A stretch of DNA of 64,000 nt from Helicoverpa zea. Taxonomy: Eukaryota; Arthropoda; Insecta; Lepidoptera; Noctuidae. Where the stretch lies: positions 11,302,001 through 11,366,000 of the forward strand of contig NC_061453.1 of the NCBI RefSeq assembly GCF_022581195.2, read 5' to 3'. Of the stretch, positions 46,261 through 60,500 are shown piece by piece. Both the position numbers and the translations under genes were made by a program. Each line of letters opens with the position of its first letter. Within the stretch, counting starts at the first letter, position 1. Under the pieces are notes generated by a model. The model was not told the origin of the DNA. It saw only the letters and a list, made by a program, of their open reading frames with translations, and made no database searches.

Positions 46261-48959
46261 AACACGTATAGGGCAATTTAAACCGATAAGTTGATTGTAT
46301 AGGTTTTATTTTGAGTTACACAGAGAAGACACGCAGATTGTAGGTTTCCTATCACACAAAGAACACTAATATTTTTTTAAAGACAGAAGCCCTAGTTATA
46401 GTTAGAAGAAGAAAAGAAGGAACGACATTCTCCTAAAATAAGCTGGTATACAAAATAGTCGCAAATGCGTCGCCGCCCTATGAAAAGGCCCGTTGTTCCG
46501 CTCCAGGCACAGTTTTTCACAGGATGGTCGAAGATTAAATTTCTTTTGTTAGCGGACACTTTGCGTTCATTCAAATATCTAGAATCTTATTTTCTCACAA
46601 ACTTGTAATGGATTTATATATTGTAATTCGTGTTCTTTTGTGGAACAAGAATAATGGTTTCTTAGATAGGAAATTACTTATTTGTTGTTCGTTCCGTATC
46701 TTTGAGGGACTTTTGTCCTAGTGAGCAGTAATATTAAGCCGGTGTTGGGCTTTTCTCGTTATGTAATAGTATGGTCCGATTTACCATTAATATATTTATT
46801 ACCATTAATGTACATATAAATAGGGCTCTTATTGATTATTATATAATTTCAGTATATAACATGTGACATAATTTGATTAGTAGTTCGAAATAATTGGTGT
46901 ATGTACATTTATGATGCTATGTATGAAGGTATGTTTACTATATAATAAGTACCTACACTATCAAGTAACTATGTCTTATTATCGTGTAGCTATTTTTCAG
47001 TTTTAATCATGTCTAAGCTGTTATTATGTTTATTTTAAGCTGCGCCCTTTGTATGAATATGATTGACACATACTGTAGGTTTATTATTTATTTATTAAAT
47101 AATGTATGTTATGCAAAGACAAGAAGAGAAAGCAGTTTTTTTTTGCTTAAAAGAAATATTATTTTAAAGTAAGGGTTTTCTTACAGTCCAATATCCGTAT
47201 TGTGGAACTAAAAAACCTGGAAGAAACGCGGCAATAAATTCAGGAATGCAAAGAACTTTGTACCGTCAGCTGCGCAACTAACCATGTACCCTGGAATGCG
47301 GGTAGTCGCAAAAACAACTGGTAGCACGTGCAAAATGAACGCTATTTAAAATGTATACTGTTTTTAAAGTATTTATGCGTTTTTGGGAATGTTTGCAGGT
47401 GGTAGGTAGATTGAAGGAATGATGGTTCGTGTATGTGAATGTCGTTTTGTAGATTTCGAAAGTGATACCTTATAAGAATTTTTGGTCATGGTCATCATTA
47501 GCCTTTTCGTCGTCCCACTGCTAAGCACGGGCTCCTTCTCACATGGGGAAGGATTGCGTTTATCACCACGGTTGCTCAATGCGGGTTAGCGATGTCAGAC
47601 ATTTTATAGTCCAGGTTTCCTCGAGATGTTTTCCTTCAACTTTTAATGAGCCATAATAAGAAGCCTGTAGTCTTTCTCGATAATTATGTAACACCAAGAT
47701 TTTTTTAAATGTTTCCAGTTGTTTCTAAAATTAACGTGTTCAAGTAAACAAACAAACAAATTCTTCAAGCTTTATATTTTCAATATTAGTTGGTATCGAT
47801 TTTACTGCTAAAAAAATATATTTTTTAAATTCCTTGAATCCTAAAGGTTAAATCAGTTACCAAATAACACAAGCAACACTGACAGTTTTCCACGAATATT
47901 TTAAAAAGCAATATAACAGTGATACAAACAGTTTCCACATATACCTTGTATTGATATTTTATTAACAAATGTTATTTAATGAGAAATTCCTACAATATTA
48001 TTTGATTGGAACAAACACATTATTTCTTAATAATAATATTTTTTTTTTCACAGACCCTTTGTTTGTTTTTCCTTCTAAATAAGCATGTGCAGCCCGTATT
48101 ATTAGCTAGTCTTCCAGTGAAGAACGATATGAACTCAAAAGTTTTTCTCACAAGGCAATGTTTTGCTCAGAACATTGTGGAAAGGTTCAAATATATGGAG
48201 AAAGTTTCACGTTTATTGGCTCAACTTCCTAAGTAAGCACTTACTTTGATACTTGGGACATGTTTTCGGAATTATACGAACAAATGGAACTTCATGTTAC
48301 TTATACCTATCGGAAAAATGGCGACGAAGTTTAGTATCAATTTGGTTGATGTACCTAATTGTTTTAAACGCAGATAAGACCATTTTTTAAATAACTTAGT
48401 TACAGTTTACACTAATGATATGATTTAATTGTGCTATTTTGTAACTTCAGTTTTTCCGTCTTCAGGTCCCAGGACTAAAATATATGTATGTATCTAGCCA
48501 TAATATATTAGCAGATATAAAGTTAATTTTCATTATCAAACTTGTATTTCACATTCAAACTTATCAATGACCATGTAAATACTACAAAAAAAAAAAAAAC
48601 AACAACCTCTAGATTTTTCCCTCCATTCTAATACTATCCCAATCAGAACACAACAGCCGAAAAAATCCAGACAAATCTACCCATCTGCATCCAGAACAGT
48701 ACACACTCGAGTTCTCTCCATTGGGGTAGAAACACCAATTCCCGTCACTGGTAATGCTTCAATCGCTTGGCTAAGTCTCAACGGCCCATGGAGAACAAAA
48801 TGGCTAACAGAGCTGTACATAACGCAAAATCTCTTAAGAAAGTAGTTCGCTTAAATACGAGTGTTCGGGGGACGAGGAACGTTGCTAGAACCCTGACAGG
48901 TCTTCAAGAATAACAAGGATTCCTTTTACATTAAAATCACTAATTAATCAAGACAGATA
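46261..48959. other. Intergenic, no gene seen
   Basis: Only the retroelement remnant at 47475 is recognisable. Confidence 0.5.
47475..47645 (-). repeat. Retroelement 3' remnant
   Basis: Complement of the same type of 3' end: TCGTCGTCCCACTGCTAAGC, CTCACATGGGGAAGGATTG, TTTCCTCGAGATGTTTTCC. Confidence 0.45.
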
Positions 48960-49070
48960 TTTGGATTTGTTTTGCTCGACCTACAAGAAGGCGCCTGACC
49001 TACCTGCCTTATGGCATCTCCGCTATGTTTCCTTCCTCCATGCCCCGGCCCCAATAAAGGTCGGGTTCTC
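48960..49070 (-). repeat. Second SINE-like repeat, fragment
   Basis: CCTACCTGCCTTATGGCATC and TTTCCTTCCTCC are shared with 2590-2655 and, inverted, with 38540. The overlap gives a short open frame that I do not regard as a gene. Confidence 0.5.
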
Positions 49071-52000
49071 TCGTATTTTTCATTCGAACGTGACGTTGAT
49101 ACTGGCCACGATTGTTTCCGCTACATCGACGCCTCGTTCTTCTGATTAAGTGGTTTAATAATAAACGTTATTTAATTAAATGTGAATTGCCGATCATTGG
49201 AGCGTGTACCTTAATGCGTGGGTAATTTAATTAGAGCTGATTGCGATATTATTTCGTGTTTTCATGGAGATTCAAGATTAGGCTATCGTTATTTTGGTTT
49301 AAATTCCTTTTTTGGGAAATTGTAGGTTAAAAATACATTTTATAAAAAAACTTAAAAACTTCCTGAAAATTAAGGAAAGCTTTTATGATTCCTCAATTAT
49401 CTTAGGCACATTATTTGCATTTGTACGTGTAAAATCCTACTTTTTTGATTCTTTAAAAATTTTACTCACATTTTTTTATATTTTTTTGTATGTGATATAA
49501 ATCCTACTTCTTACTCCAGCTTATAAAACAAACACATTGAAATCAATTCAGCGAGATATGAAACATTTCAAATGTTCGAACGTAGATACCACTATTGATA
49601 TATTGAAATGATGATGATATTTTGTAAATTAATATTATCTACAAGAAGCAATGTTTCTATACAAATAGCTTTTATATAAGTATTTACACGGCTTCTCATT
49701 GAAAGGGTTTTTTATTTATATCCGATACAGATGAAATAAGTTCCTATTTCTGTGACTTTGAGCAAATATGTCCTTTCTAATAATAATCCTAGAGCCTCGT
49801 CTGTCTGTTAGGCACATGGTAAAATATTTGACACATTCAGATTTTTTGAAAAGTAATGAAATAAGGTATCCAGTTACTCAGAAGTTTTATCTCGGTTAAT
49901 ATGCTTAAGTTACAAATGAATTCCTAAATCACCCTGCCTCCCATTATTATCACAGGTTACTGCTGATTCGATATCTTATTTATAAATTAAATATCGCAAA
50001 GATTCTGACCAAAAAGTACTTGAAAGCAAAACCACGGGACTCAACTAGTCTTATTCAAACAACTGAACTCATGTGATCAATGTACTCACTATTTTTGGCA
50101 ACTGTGTCCAAAAACAGACAAGGACGAATAACTACCCAGTTGGCAGGGTAATTTTATTCGTTTCTACCCACGTGTTATCTTTTCCTACTACAACTTAGAA
50201 CATTGTACCAACCGGAATCACTATGAGCCCAAATCTCTATGTAAAAAGTCTGCTAATGTATGTGCGGAGACGCAATAAAGCGATACCTACTTAGTTCAAT
50301 GATGCATTTCGATCACATAGTTACGCATGCATAAGTACCACAAAATTGATAATCACAAGGATTAAACTAGAATTTCACAGACGAAATATGTCTTCTCCTG
50401 GACAAGGCCTTCCCCAAGATAGGCGAATTTTCCATACTCACCGCGCTGGGCATGTGTTTTGGTGAGTGGTATAAAAAGAATGAGCAGCGTTTTCGTTATT
50501 TTGGCATAGCCCTGTAACTTAAAGACGTTTCCAGATAGTTATGTTATCTAAGTACTACACCCACTTCTGAGTGGGAGGTTTACATCAAGTGGCACATTAT
50601 TTGTCACTGTTTATGTTAGTTCCCACAAAGTTTTTATTGCATCGCCTACTCTAACGGATAAACTAACTCTCAACTAAGTTGCAAATTGTTCGCTGTTTGC
50701 TGTAAAAATAGAGTGTATTATATTATAAGTAGTAATAAAAATATTTCTAAAATTGATAAATTATACTGAAAGCACCACTTAAAATTATATTCAACCAAAA
50801 ATATAATTCCTCCTGCTAATATTACAAAAGGCGAAATTTTTAAAGGTATGTATGTAGATATGATTTTTATTTTTTTTACGTAAAAACAACAGAATAGCTT
50901 TTTATGTAGCCGGTCAGTAATTTAGTTTTTTAGCAAGATTTCGAGATAGAATATCGAAGCGACTGTTTGAAATCAATTACAAATCCAAATATATTGTTCC
51001 TAAAATTGTTATCAATTTTTAAGCTTACCAAAATGAAACGCTGAACAAATCATTAAACGATAAAATACCTGTAAAAATATGATAGCTATCGTTAGTAATA
51101 ATCTCTTGCTACTTAAATTTAATTCACAAATTACAACAGCAATTATTACGCTTTACATAATTAATGATGTCGATAATTGGGTTTCACAACACTAAGCATG
51201 AGTAAAGCTTGTTTCTACTACTTGTGCTTGTTTGCACTAACCATGTTTCTATGCAAACACATGTTCACCGCCTTATTGATTATAAAATTTTAAATTTCCC
51301 GCTCATTTTTTTCTCAATGAGTCTCCTCACACGCCTCACACATACCTATACAAATATAATTTGACCCGTTTCACACTTATAAACATTTGGCATCATTTCA
51401 AAGAAATAACCTTCTATCATAACATTAGTCCAAAACACTCGAACCTCGTTTTCTAAAACCTGAATAACTTTGAGGTACAATATTTGTCGGTTTTCCTCGT
51501 ATTCAAATAAGTAGTCTTTAACATTGGAAATTCACAATTATCTAAAGTTAATTGAATGTACGAATTCTAATTATTTACAACCGCTACCACATGTTGGGGA
51601 ATCTCAAAGTTTTATTTAAAGTACTTCCATGTTCAGTGGTTCTTAAAGACGATAAAAACAAAATGTTTTTAAGTAAAAATGTGATTTCTTTTTGAGAAAA
51701 CTAAGCAAGAATGTAAGGGCTCTAATCACCTAGTGTCGTTTGCTTCCTAAACGGTTCTAAAAACTTGCTTGATTATATTGGTTAAATTTTAATATGTAGA
51801 TGTACCTTTTTAATATGATTTTTATGTGACTTATTGTGATTGCTCTACAAAAACTATTATCATTCGATACAACCTACCTCATAACAACATAATTACCTAA
51901 AGAAATAAAAACTCTATAACACAATATCCAAATATCCTAAAAACTTTGGTTACCATTGGCGTTCATCAACCAATATACTATGAAATTAATTACGCTTCCC

Positions 52001-53479
52001 CACAAACGAGTTCTTATGTACAGGATGCTTGATTTGTTGTAATTTGATGCTTGAACGAGGTTGGTTGTCTAAGAGCATTTAAACGACCGGACGTGCTGTA
52101 TCTATGCGAAAAAGTCTACTAATATAATGATGATGCATTTCTTATTACAACTTTACGCACACAAATGGCTGTCATTTAGTTAGTTTTCTTGAGATTTACA
52201 CTCAATCCTTCTCCGTGTAAGAGAAGGCCTGTGCCCAGCAGTGGGACGATGAAAAGCTGAGCAATGAGCCGTAACTGTAACTTGAGACTTTAGAATGGAA
52301 GTCGTCCCCAATATAGTTGGGAAAAGGCTAGGAAAAGATGGCAAGCATAAAATTGTCACCCACACAAGAGTGAAACCGCCCTTTACCAAAAGAAAAGGTA
52401 CGGCTGCAGCGTGTCCAGTTGATTCAATGATCTAAGGTAGTCGCTAAAAGAATTTATGGACATACATACTCGTACATTTTGTGAACAATGTACAGATATT
52501 ATTTACTTGTGTTGTTTTGCAAAGTTGGCTCGTATATAAATATAGGCCAGGGCATACAGTTTTAACTGATAGATTTGATTACTTAAGGTTTTTCTCCGCC
52601 ATTATGATAATTTTGATTCTAGTAAACTAAACTTCACAATATCTTGAAATCTGTTTAAAAATTGTCCTTTGCGCGAATCGGTCTATCTCTTCGCGCGAAA
52701 CTCAAAACCTACTACATTACTACATGAATTTTCATTCGGTTTTCAGCAGTAGATAGGATCCTTAAAGGAAGTAAGTTAAGTTATATGACAAACCCTGAGT
52801 GGCTTATCGATATAACCACTAACTTAAACTACGTTTTTTGTTAAATGTTCTAATGACTCCGAATAAGTATGCCCAAAATCAAATCCCCATTACTATACAT
52901 CCACTCACTACATACTAGTACATCCACTCACTACACGAACCCTAGGGTCTCAGCCCCACATACCTACCTGCTACAGTAACAGGCGTTTTCAATTAACTTC
53001 TGTAGCCGGTTCATTTCCTCGCGCTACGTGGTGAGGCTTCCTTTTTCCAGCCTTATGTCCGGTGTCTTGAAGACGTGTCGCCTCTTATTGGTGTATTCAC
53101 CCTACTGGTGTAGGTACACTTATAGGGTGAAATTTTTTATTGGTACCTATGTGGAAGTAAAAGAGATTAAGTTTTGATATTATTTGTGGATGGGAAAAAT
53201 ATTTTAAATGAATATTTTTTTGAAGTGAATTTTCTGAAAAAGATTTTCATGATAGTACCTTACCACCTAACGATACCATTTTTTTCCGATGTTAAAGTTA
53301 ATAGCTTATTGAAATAAGCAAAGATTTAACATAAATTAAGCCACTCTCGGGTGTCAAATTAGTAAAGTGATAACTCTTGAAAAGATTTTATTATTGTTTA
53401 ACACACTGATTTACACATGTATTGACACCCACAACAATTTCTAACCAAAATTCTCCCGCAGATACAAATAAAAAAACAA
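49071..53479. other. Intergenic, no gene seen
   Basis: Only the remnant at 52205 is recognisable; otherwise AT-rich unique-looking DNA. Confidence 0.5.
52205..52335 (+). repeat. Composite retroelement/SINE tail remnant
   Basis: GAAGGCCTGTGCCCAGCAGTGGGACG followed by a SINE-like end CCCCAATATAGTTGGGAAAAGGCTAGG. Confidence 0.45.
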
Positions 53480-53892
53480 CAATTAAAATAACCCAAAACT
53501 ACAATCTAAACTAAATCATAAACATTTAACATGCTCATTTAATACAAGCAACGTGGTAAATCCAAGCACAAAGCCTCACAAAGACACGCCCGTCCCGCAT
53601 AAACGTCCACGTGAACATTTTCAAAACAAAGTGAATAATTTAATGTTTTTCACAATCACAAAAACTATCCATAATCATAATCACCATCGCAAGAATATTA
53701 ACAAATTATTAAAAAAATACAATTAAAATTATCCTAAACTACTATCCAAACTAAATCATAAACATTTCACATGCTCATTTAATACAAGCAATGTGGTAGA
53801 TCCGAGCACAAAGCCCCACATAGACACGCCCGTCCCGTACAAAGGTCCACGTGAACATTTTCAAAACAAAGTGAATAATTTAATGTTTTTCA
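53480..53892 (+). repeat. Two direct repeats of about 173 bp, period 240
   Basis: 53480-53652 and 53720-53892 share AAACTAAATCATAAACATTT, GACACGCCCGTCCCG and TCCACGTGAACATTTTCAAA. No long open frame. Confidence 0.8.
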
Positions 53893-54340
53893 ACTTTTGT
53901 TGGCGTCCTAGAGGACAAGCGGAGGTAATTTGAATAACGAATTTGTTTAACGATTCTTTTTTGACGAAAAGTTTTCTGCGTGAGTGTTTTTTTAAGTGTT
54001 GTTTGTGTCAATAGTTGATTGAATTTTGTATTAATTTTTGAAGTAATAATTTGCATCGTGATCGTGATTTGTGTTAGGTGTCTTCTTAAACAGCTTGTAG
54101 TAGGTGTTATAATAATTATGTTAATTAAGTGGTAGCCAGCCCACGGGTGAAGACCACTAACCTGACCACTGATAGCTTGAACCTAATTTCAGATATTGGT
54201 GGTACATACGCTCGTATTTTTTTACTAACAAAAAAATACATTACACACATTAGAATAAAAAAGCAAACAAATATAAACCTAAATCTTTTTAATAAAATTC
54301 TAAATCCTAAGTTTTTTACATAATATTTTTAAATAAAATT

Positions 54341-54638
54341 CTCACATACGTCCTCATCCGAGCTAAGACCAGCAGACGGCAAACAGTTGTCCTGGCAAAC
54401 CAACAGGTGTCGTGAACAGATTAATCTCTACAAGCATAACATAATCTCAAAAAAAACCTAAATCTTATATCCAATATGGTGGTCATTTTGTATTTTCATA
54501 AAAGAAAACTATTTTAAAAATCTTACAATTCACATTAATAAGTACCTATACAAAAGTCACATACGTCCTCATTCGAGTAGACCGGTAGACGGCAAACAGT
54601 TGTCTTGTCAGGTGCGTCGAGAACAGATTAATCTCGCT
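54341..54638 (+). repeat. Two diverged direct repeats of about 85-90 bp
   Basis: 54341-54430 and 54556-54638 share TCACATACGTCCTCAT, AGACGGCAAACAGTTGTC and GAACAGATTAATCTC. Confidence 0.75.
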
Positions 54639-55639
54639 ACGTTACTTTCCCAGCACACTAGGGATGCTGAACGTGATTTGTGCTAGCTAACTTCGTAAAT
54701 TATTATCTTAGGCGTAGTCAAGTTAGTAGTAATTCAAGTTGATTAACATAAGATCATAGAATTAGTTAAAAGAGCCACTTCTAGTTTGATTTTGCCTGAA
54801 AATGTTATATATTTTCAGGATTTTCTTATTGATAAACTAGCCCATGGTTAACCATACAAACACTTTTATCATTTTCAAAAACATATTATGACGGTGTTTC
54901 AGGTTGTGTTTTCAGTCAAAGTATAGTATGGTTGAACCTTTATAACATTTAAAGTTAGTTTTTAAGCAACATACAGGATGCTTTCTTCACTGTTTTTTTA
55001 CAACATTGATCACGGTAAATTATTCTATCGGATTTAAATAAATTGACCCCGGGACATAGTTGCCTGAACCTTCCAGGCGCTTAGAAATACTTTTTAGACA
55101 AAACCTTTTTAGTGCAGCCCAATCGCGTCATTGGGGAACTATTACCATACCTGGACAAGATATAGCCTACGAGTAATGTAAAGGATTTTCTAAATCGCTT
55201 CACTAAATCCAAAGAGTACTTACTACAACGTCACAAACTCAAACTTTACCTCTTAACAATATACGTATGCAGGTACTTAAGCATAGAATGAAAATAAATA
55301 AAACAAACGATGTGCGCTCTGCTTAAAACTCAAAACGCTTAGATTGTCATGTGTTACTTGAGCCCGAATATAATTACTGAAGCTCTCGCGACAGAATATT
55401 TTAACTTTAAAACAATGTGTGTTTTCTTAATTCCACGTAGAAGAGACAGGGAACTTCGTAATTAAAATACAACATGAAAACTTTGCGCAAGTACAAGCAT
55501 ATTATGATACATTTTGAAAAGTTTTTTGAGTGTGATGTACAATCAGTAAGAAAAGTCCGTGCACACAGTCATAAATACAAAACACCTGATAAATCTGTAC
55601 TATTAAAACAATTAAGAAGAAATATTTGTTGTTTGTTTG

Positions 55640-55765
55640 TTTGTACCTTAAAGGCTCCGAAACTACTGGACCGATTTGAAAAGTTCTTTCTCTGTTGGAG
55701 AGCTACACTCTTCTCGAGTAACATAGGCTATATTTATTCCGCTCCAGTAAATAACAATGATAAAC
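55640..55765 (+). repeat. Helitron-like internal repeat
   Basis: TTTGTACCTTAAAGGCTCC, AAACTACTGGACCGATTTG and TAACATAGGCTATATTTATTCC are shared with 27.66 kb and, inverted, with 61.6 kb. Termini missing. Confidence 0.5.
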
Positions 55766-56937
55766 GAAAACTCTGTTATAATTATTATAACATCTGAGGT
55801 TTAATTTTTTGTGTGCAGGTATTTTGTGCGATATTTATTGTGGTTATGGACTTTTGTTGCTAACTGTACATAATTAGGTGGGTGTAATAAGATTAAATTA
55901 TGTATTTAGTATTTGTTGTCTTTTAACGCTGATGAAGAATTTAAGACATTTTAATAAGTTAATCACATTAATAAATCTAACTAAGAATGAATGAACAAAC
56001 CAGTAAAAGTCTCAGGCAATGCAATTACACTATATAGAACAATAAACAGGCCAACATCAAAACCGAAATTAATGCACATATTTCACAGCATAAAAATACG
56101 GACACAAATCCACAAAAGCTATGTGGAGCTATTGTTTTATAAAATGTGCAACATTTTTGCTTACAAACAAGACAAAAGTTGTTGTGTTGCAGCTTCGAGT
56201 AACACTGACAAAGAGTTTCAGTGAAAACGTACCTATTTTGTTTAAATGTTGTGACTGGCAGCAAAGAGATTACCTTATAAGATGCCGTTTGAATGACGCT
56301 ATGTTCTTTAGATTTCAAACATTTGTATTTCGAACTTTTTTCACGGTTCGTAGCCTAAGTACTCTGAAACCACTTAACTCTTAAATGCATGATGATGTAT
56401 ATATACATCGGTGTTTTCGTCCTTAAATAATTTCAAAACGGTAACTCAAATACAGTATTTTTTACTTTTAATAGGTGTTAAAAATATTTATCTTAGTTTT
56501 TGAATTCAAGCTTTCACAATATGACAGTTGACTTTCACATTGTGAAAGAAATTCACACACACGAATCGATTACGGTGTAAGATGCCCAATTGTAAGGGCA
56601 CGACACAATGGTCGTGTACCAAATGTAATGTAGGTACCGTTGTGTCTAAATCAGAGAAACAACTGTTTCAAAGATTTTCATTCATTGCAGTAAGCCTAAT
56701 TCCATAATTAGGCTATTTCTAATAGCATAGTACTTAGGCTACATTATTATTATTAACTGTAATGCATACTGATGTAGATCTACATCAGTAAGTTTTTTTT
56801 TTATAAAAATATACTTTTTGGAAAATAAATATTTTTTTCTTTATTTTTCCCTTTATCTATGTTTAATTACCTACCTGTTTCAATTTATGGTATTTAAAAA
56901 GGTAAAATCATGCATTTAAGGGTTAACTAATTTGAAA

Positions 56938-57051
56938 AATTATTTCACTAGTGGAAAGCTACACTCTACTCAAGTTACATAAATTATATTATAGACAGGA
57001 ACGAGTAGTAATTCCCACGAGAAGCGAGTAAAACCGCGGGAAAACATCTAG
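56938..57051 (+). repeat. Helitron-like 3' end
   Basis: Ends AAACCGCGGGAAAACATCTAG followed by T. The part before it (AGTGGAAAGCTACACTC) is also found at 55.7 kb. The 5' end is lost. Confidence 0.6.
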
Positions 57052-57183
57052 TTACAAATATCTTTTCTTTTACTGTACATTCACACGGGAGAGATAAAAA
57101 TATTTACACTGTGCGCCAAAACGTATATTATGTATAACCTTTATATTTTATATACATACCTCTCAGAAACGGTACGGGTCGAG

Positions 57184-57512
57184 TGTTAGGAATAAAACAC
57201 TACGAATGCTGAGAATACACTGGTTTATTAATAGTAAGACATTCGTTTATATAGGATTAAGATTAGTACATAGTACAGTGGGGACCTCATAACTAGAATT
57301 TTATACAAAAAAGAAACCTAGGATTATTCGTCACCAAAACATAAATATTCGTCACAGAATGTGTCAAGAATACGAAAACAAATGAAGGCGAGGCCTTTCT
57401 TTGATAGGAAACAAGACTCGCGATAGTAAAAACAGATATCAAACGTGTCTTGTCTGCAATATAACAGAACACTAAGCCTTAGGAAGGAGTGTTTCTACTA
57501 TTCTATTTTTCA
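57184..57512 (-). mobile_element. Candidate solo or 3' LTR
   Basis: On the minus strand it starts TGAAAAATAG and ends TATTCCTAACA (TG...CA), contains AATAAA (CTATTAATAAACCAG) and is preceded by a purine-rich CCAAGGGGG. That fits a 3' LTR after a polypurine tract. There is no second LTR and no gag or pol nearby. Confidence 0.35.
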
Positions 57513-60500
57513 AATGGCCCCCTTGGCGCTGGGAATTTTTTGGGGGAATGTGGGGTAAGTTAGGAGCTTACACCTTTTTTCTCAGCAATAGGTAAATATT
57601 TTATATTTGTAAGGTCTCAATATTTTTTTTTATATAAATATATTGGATTTTAAATGGCTAAATGGCCCGTGGTTGGCATGATTTCAAAAAGTGGATACGG
57701 ACACCTACAAGCAACTTCATAGATAGGTACTCTTTTTTTTGCTGAAAATCTGCTTCGAAAAATAAAACAATGTTGAGATTTTTATCTCAGAACTGAATTT
57801 TAGATACGCATACCTATTTAAAAAAGTTAATTCACACAATTTAAAACCAAAATACGACACACAAATAAAATTCGTTGTCTTTATTTTTTTCCTTACACCT
57901 TATGACTTGCACCTCCTTTTCCAGCACAAGTGTTGAAAAAGCTTCAGTTGATCCCGTCCTTAAATTTTCTCTATATACGAAGGCACCTTTTCCTGGTATT
58001 CATGAGGACCGTACCAAATGAAAAAGGTCTCTTTTTTTGTGTATATCTGTCAAACGGAATGGTATTAATTGTGATTTCATATTTTGTTTTTTTATTTTTT
58101 TAAATGTTTGAATAAAAAACAAATGAATCACAGTTGTGGTACTCGTTTTTTTGGTTGGTTTTCTCGTGGTCTTAACTGCGGATTTCAATAACCGAGGTAT
58201 CCGCTGTTTTGCAATTAGAGATTGAATGGTTTGATATGAATTATTATTATAATCGAAAGTTAATCTTTATACGAGAAGAGTAAACTATCTCGATAAAGTT
58301 GCTGTCAGTTATTTAGACTTTTGAACATATAAAATTGCTAAACATTTTAAGTGAAAATGATACATGTTCTGTGCAGAAAAGAATTGAAAAAAAAAAAACG
58401 AAATAACATCATGTTATTTTCTGTTTTGAAATAACGAATTGTCATTTCCAATAAAACCAAGACAGTTTAATGTTTTGAATCAAAGTGCATCCACAAAATG
58501 TTCTAGAAACAAAATCTTGAAATACCCGGTGTTCTTTGATTCTATATTTGAATATGGAAAGTGGAACGTGAATTCGAAATTTGTTTTGAACGAATTTCAA
58601 CGTTCGTCCGTTTATTTTGTAAGGAGATTTTATTATTATCTATGGTTGTATTTTCGACCGTTAACTCATAAAACCTCTGTACTTAGTTGAATCTATTAAC
58701 TTTTTACTCAACTAATAAAAGTATTTTATTGAGATACTGAAGTGATATGCAAGTGTAGGAAGTTACGAATGTAGTTAACAATAATTAACACTATTATGTA
58801 CCTACAAGCTTCTAGCTTTCAGGCACCCAGAAAAAAGACTATTGCCTCACTGAATAAATGGGCTATATAACACCAAAATATTTCTTCGAATGGGGTTAGT
58901 AGTTCCTGAGCTTAGCTCTTTCAAACCAACTCTTCAGTTTAATAACAGTGTATTTATGTAATTACAGATACCTAGTAAAATAAAACAACACATTTCAAGG
59001 TCATCTCACAAACAGTGCTTGCCACAGAAAATCCCTCAATATTTTTGATGCTCTGTATCTTAAGATGAATGAATGAATATAATAGGACACATTATTATTC
59101 GTAAGACACCCGGAGGCTGGCGAGCACTTGTAAACTTTGAGGCGAATCTCTCAACCAGAGAGGTTAGAAATTATATTTCTTAAGATGATACTTTCGTCTT
59201 TTTTTTTTTTGTTTTTACGAATTTTGTTTGAGCTTTAATTCATGACCAGGAATTCTTTTTGATATATAAATGTCAAAGTGAGATTTTTGCCGTGGAAGCT
59301 GGAAGATTGAAACGTTTGACATAAAATTTCAAACGCAAATACTTAGGTCCCACTGTGGGTGCAGCATGACGGAATGTCAGACTTACTGACTAGAACCCAT
59401 CATGTTTCTTCTCAAGCCCTCTATATACCAGGGCCGGGGTAACACTTCCTGAAGTCCCTGAGTCACGGGTCCCTGATGACGCAAAAATACTACTTTTATC
59501 TAGGAGCGCGATAAAAATCTAGTGAGATATATTGAGAAGTAGAAACAAAATAACATTTCTTCTCAAACTCAGTACCTATAATTTAATAAAATCGAGTTTC
59601 GACGTAATTTGTCGTAATAAGTTTAACCCTTTCACCGCCCTATGAGATGGGTATAATTAATCTTCGTGACGTAAACATTGGGTAGACAAATTAACCTATA
59701 TTTTGATAAAGATTTCACACCCTCACGTTTTCCCAAAGGGTCGGGTAAACACATTTGAATAAAGTGAAAAAGTTATTTATGTTGCTCCTGCATCGTTTTA
59801 TATGTCCGTGTAGGAGAGGGTTGAATCCGTGTTCCATATTCAATTTTGTGTTTTAGAAAAGTTTTAACTCCTTTTGAAGGAAAACAAAATAAAGGTGGAG
59901 ATTCTATAATAGTTAAACAAACTCTTTCAATCGACTACTATAGACTTTCTTTTTATAAGTCGAATCAGCGTAGGTTCTTATAAAACTGAAAAAAAATCTT
60001 TCGAGTTTTTCCTGTTTGTGTAGTTGATATATTATTTGTTTTTAGTTAAAACTAGATGAATTATCTGCACAAAAAATACAGGTACGTAACATCTATTTAT
60101 CTTTGAAAAAGAAATTTAGCTATCTAGCTGTCATAGTCATAGTAAATAGACTTTTACACTACGAACTTATGTATTTTGAGGATTTACTTATGTTAATAAT
60201 AGTCACAAATAATTTGGAAACTCCATAAAATACCAATGTAAGACGGTCAGCCACGACAAAGTGTTATGTTTTAACTGAGAAAATTTACGATTTCTTAAAT
60301 AATATTTCACTTTGCTGCAGTAATAAAACTTTGGTATAAATTCAAGCTATTTGGAGTTTCTTGGCATGGTTTCATACTTTAAAACTTAGTAAGTAGATAC
60401 CACAATTATTTTCTTCATCGTAAAAGTTTTGAATGTATAACAAAATACTTTTTAAATCTCCAATTATTTGGGTTACCTGAAAATTTCTTTCACGACAAAT

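Noticed and set aside
55474..55797. 107-codon frame on the plus strand
   Set aside because: Its C-terminal half translates the Helitron-like repeat at 55640.
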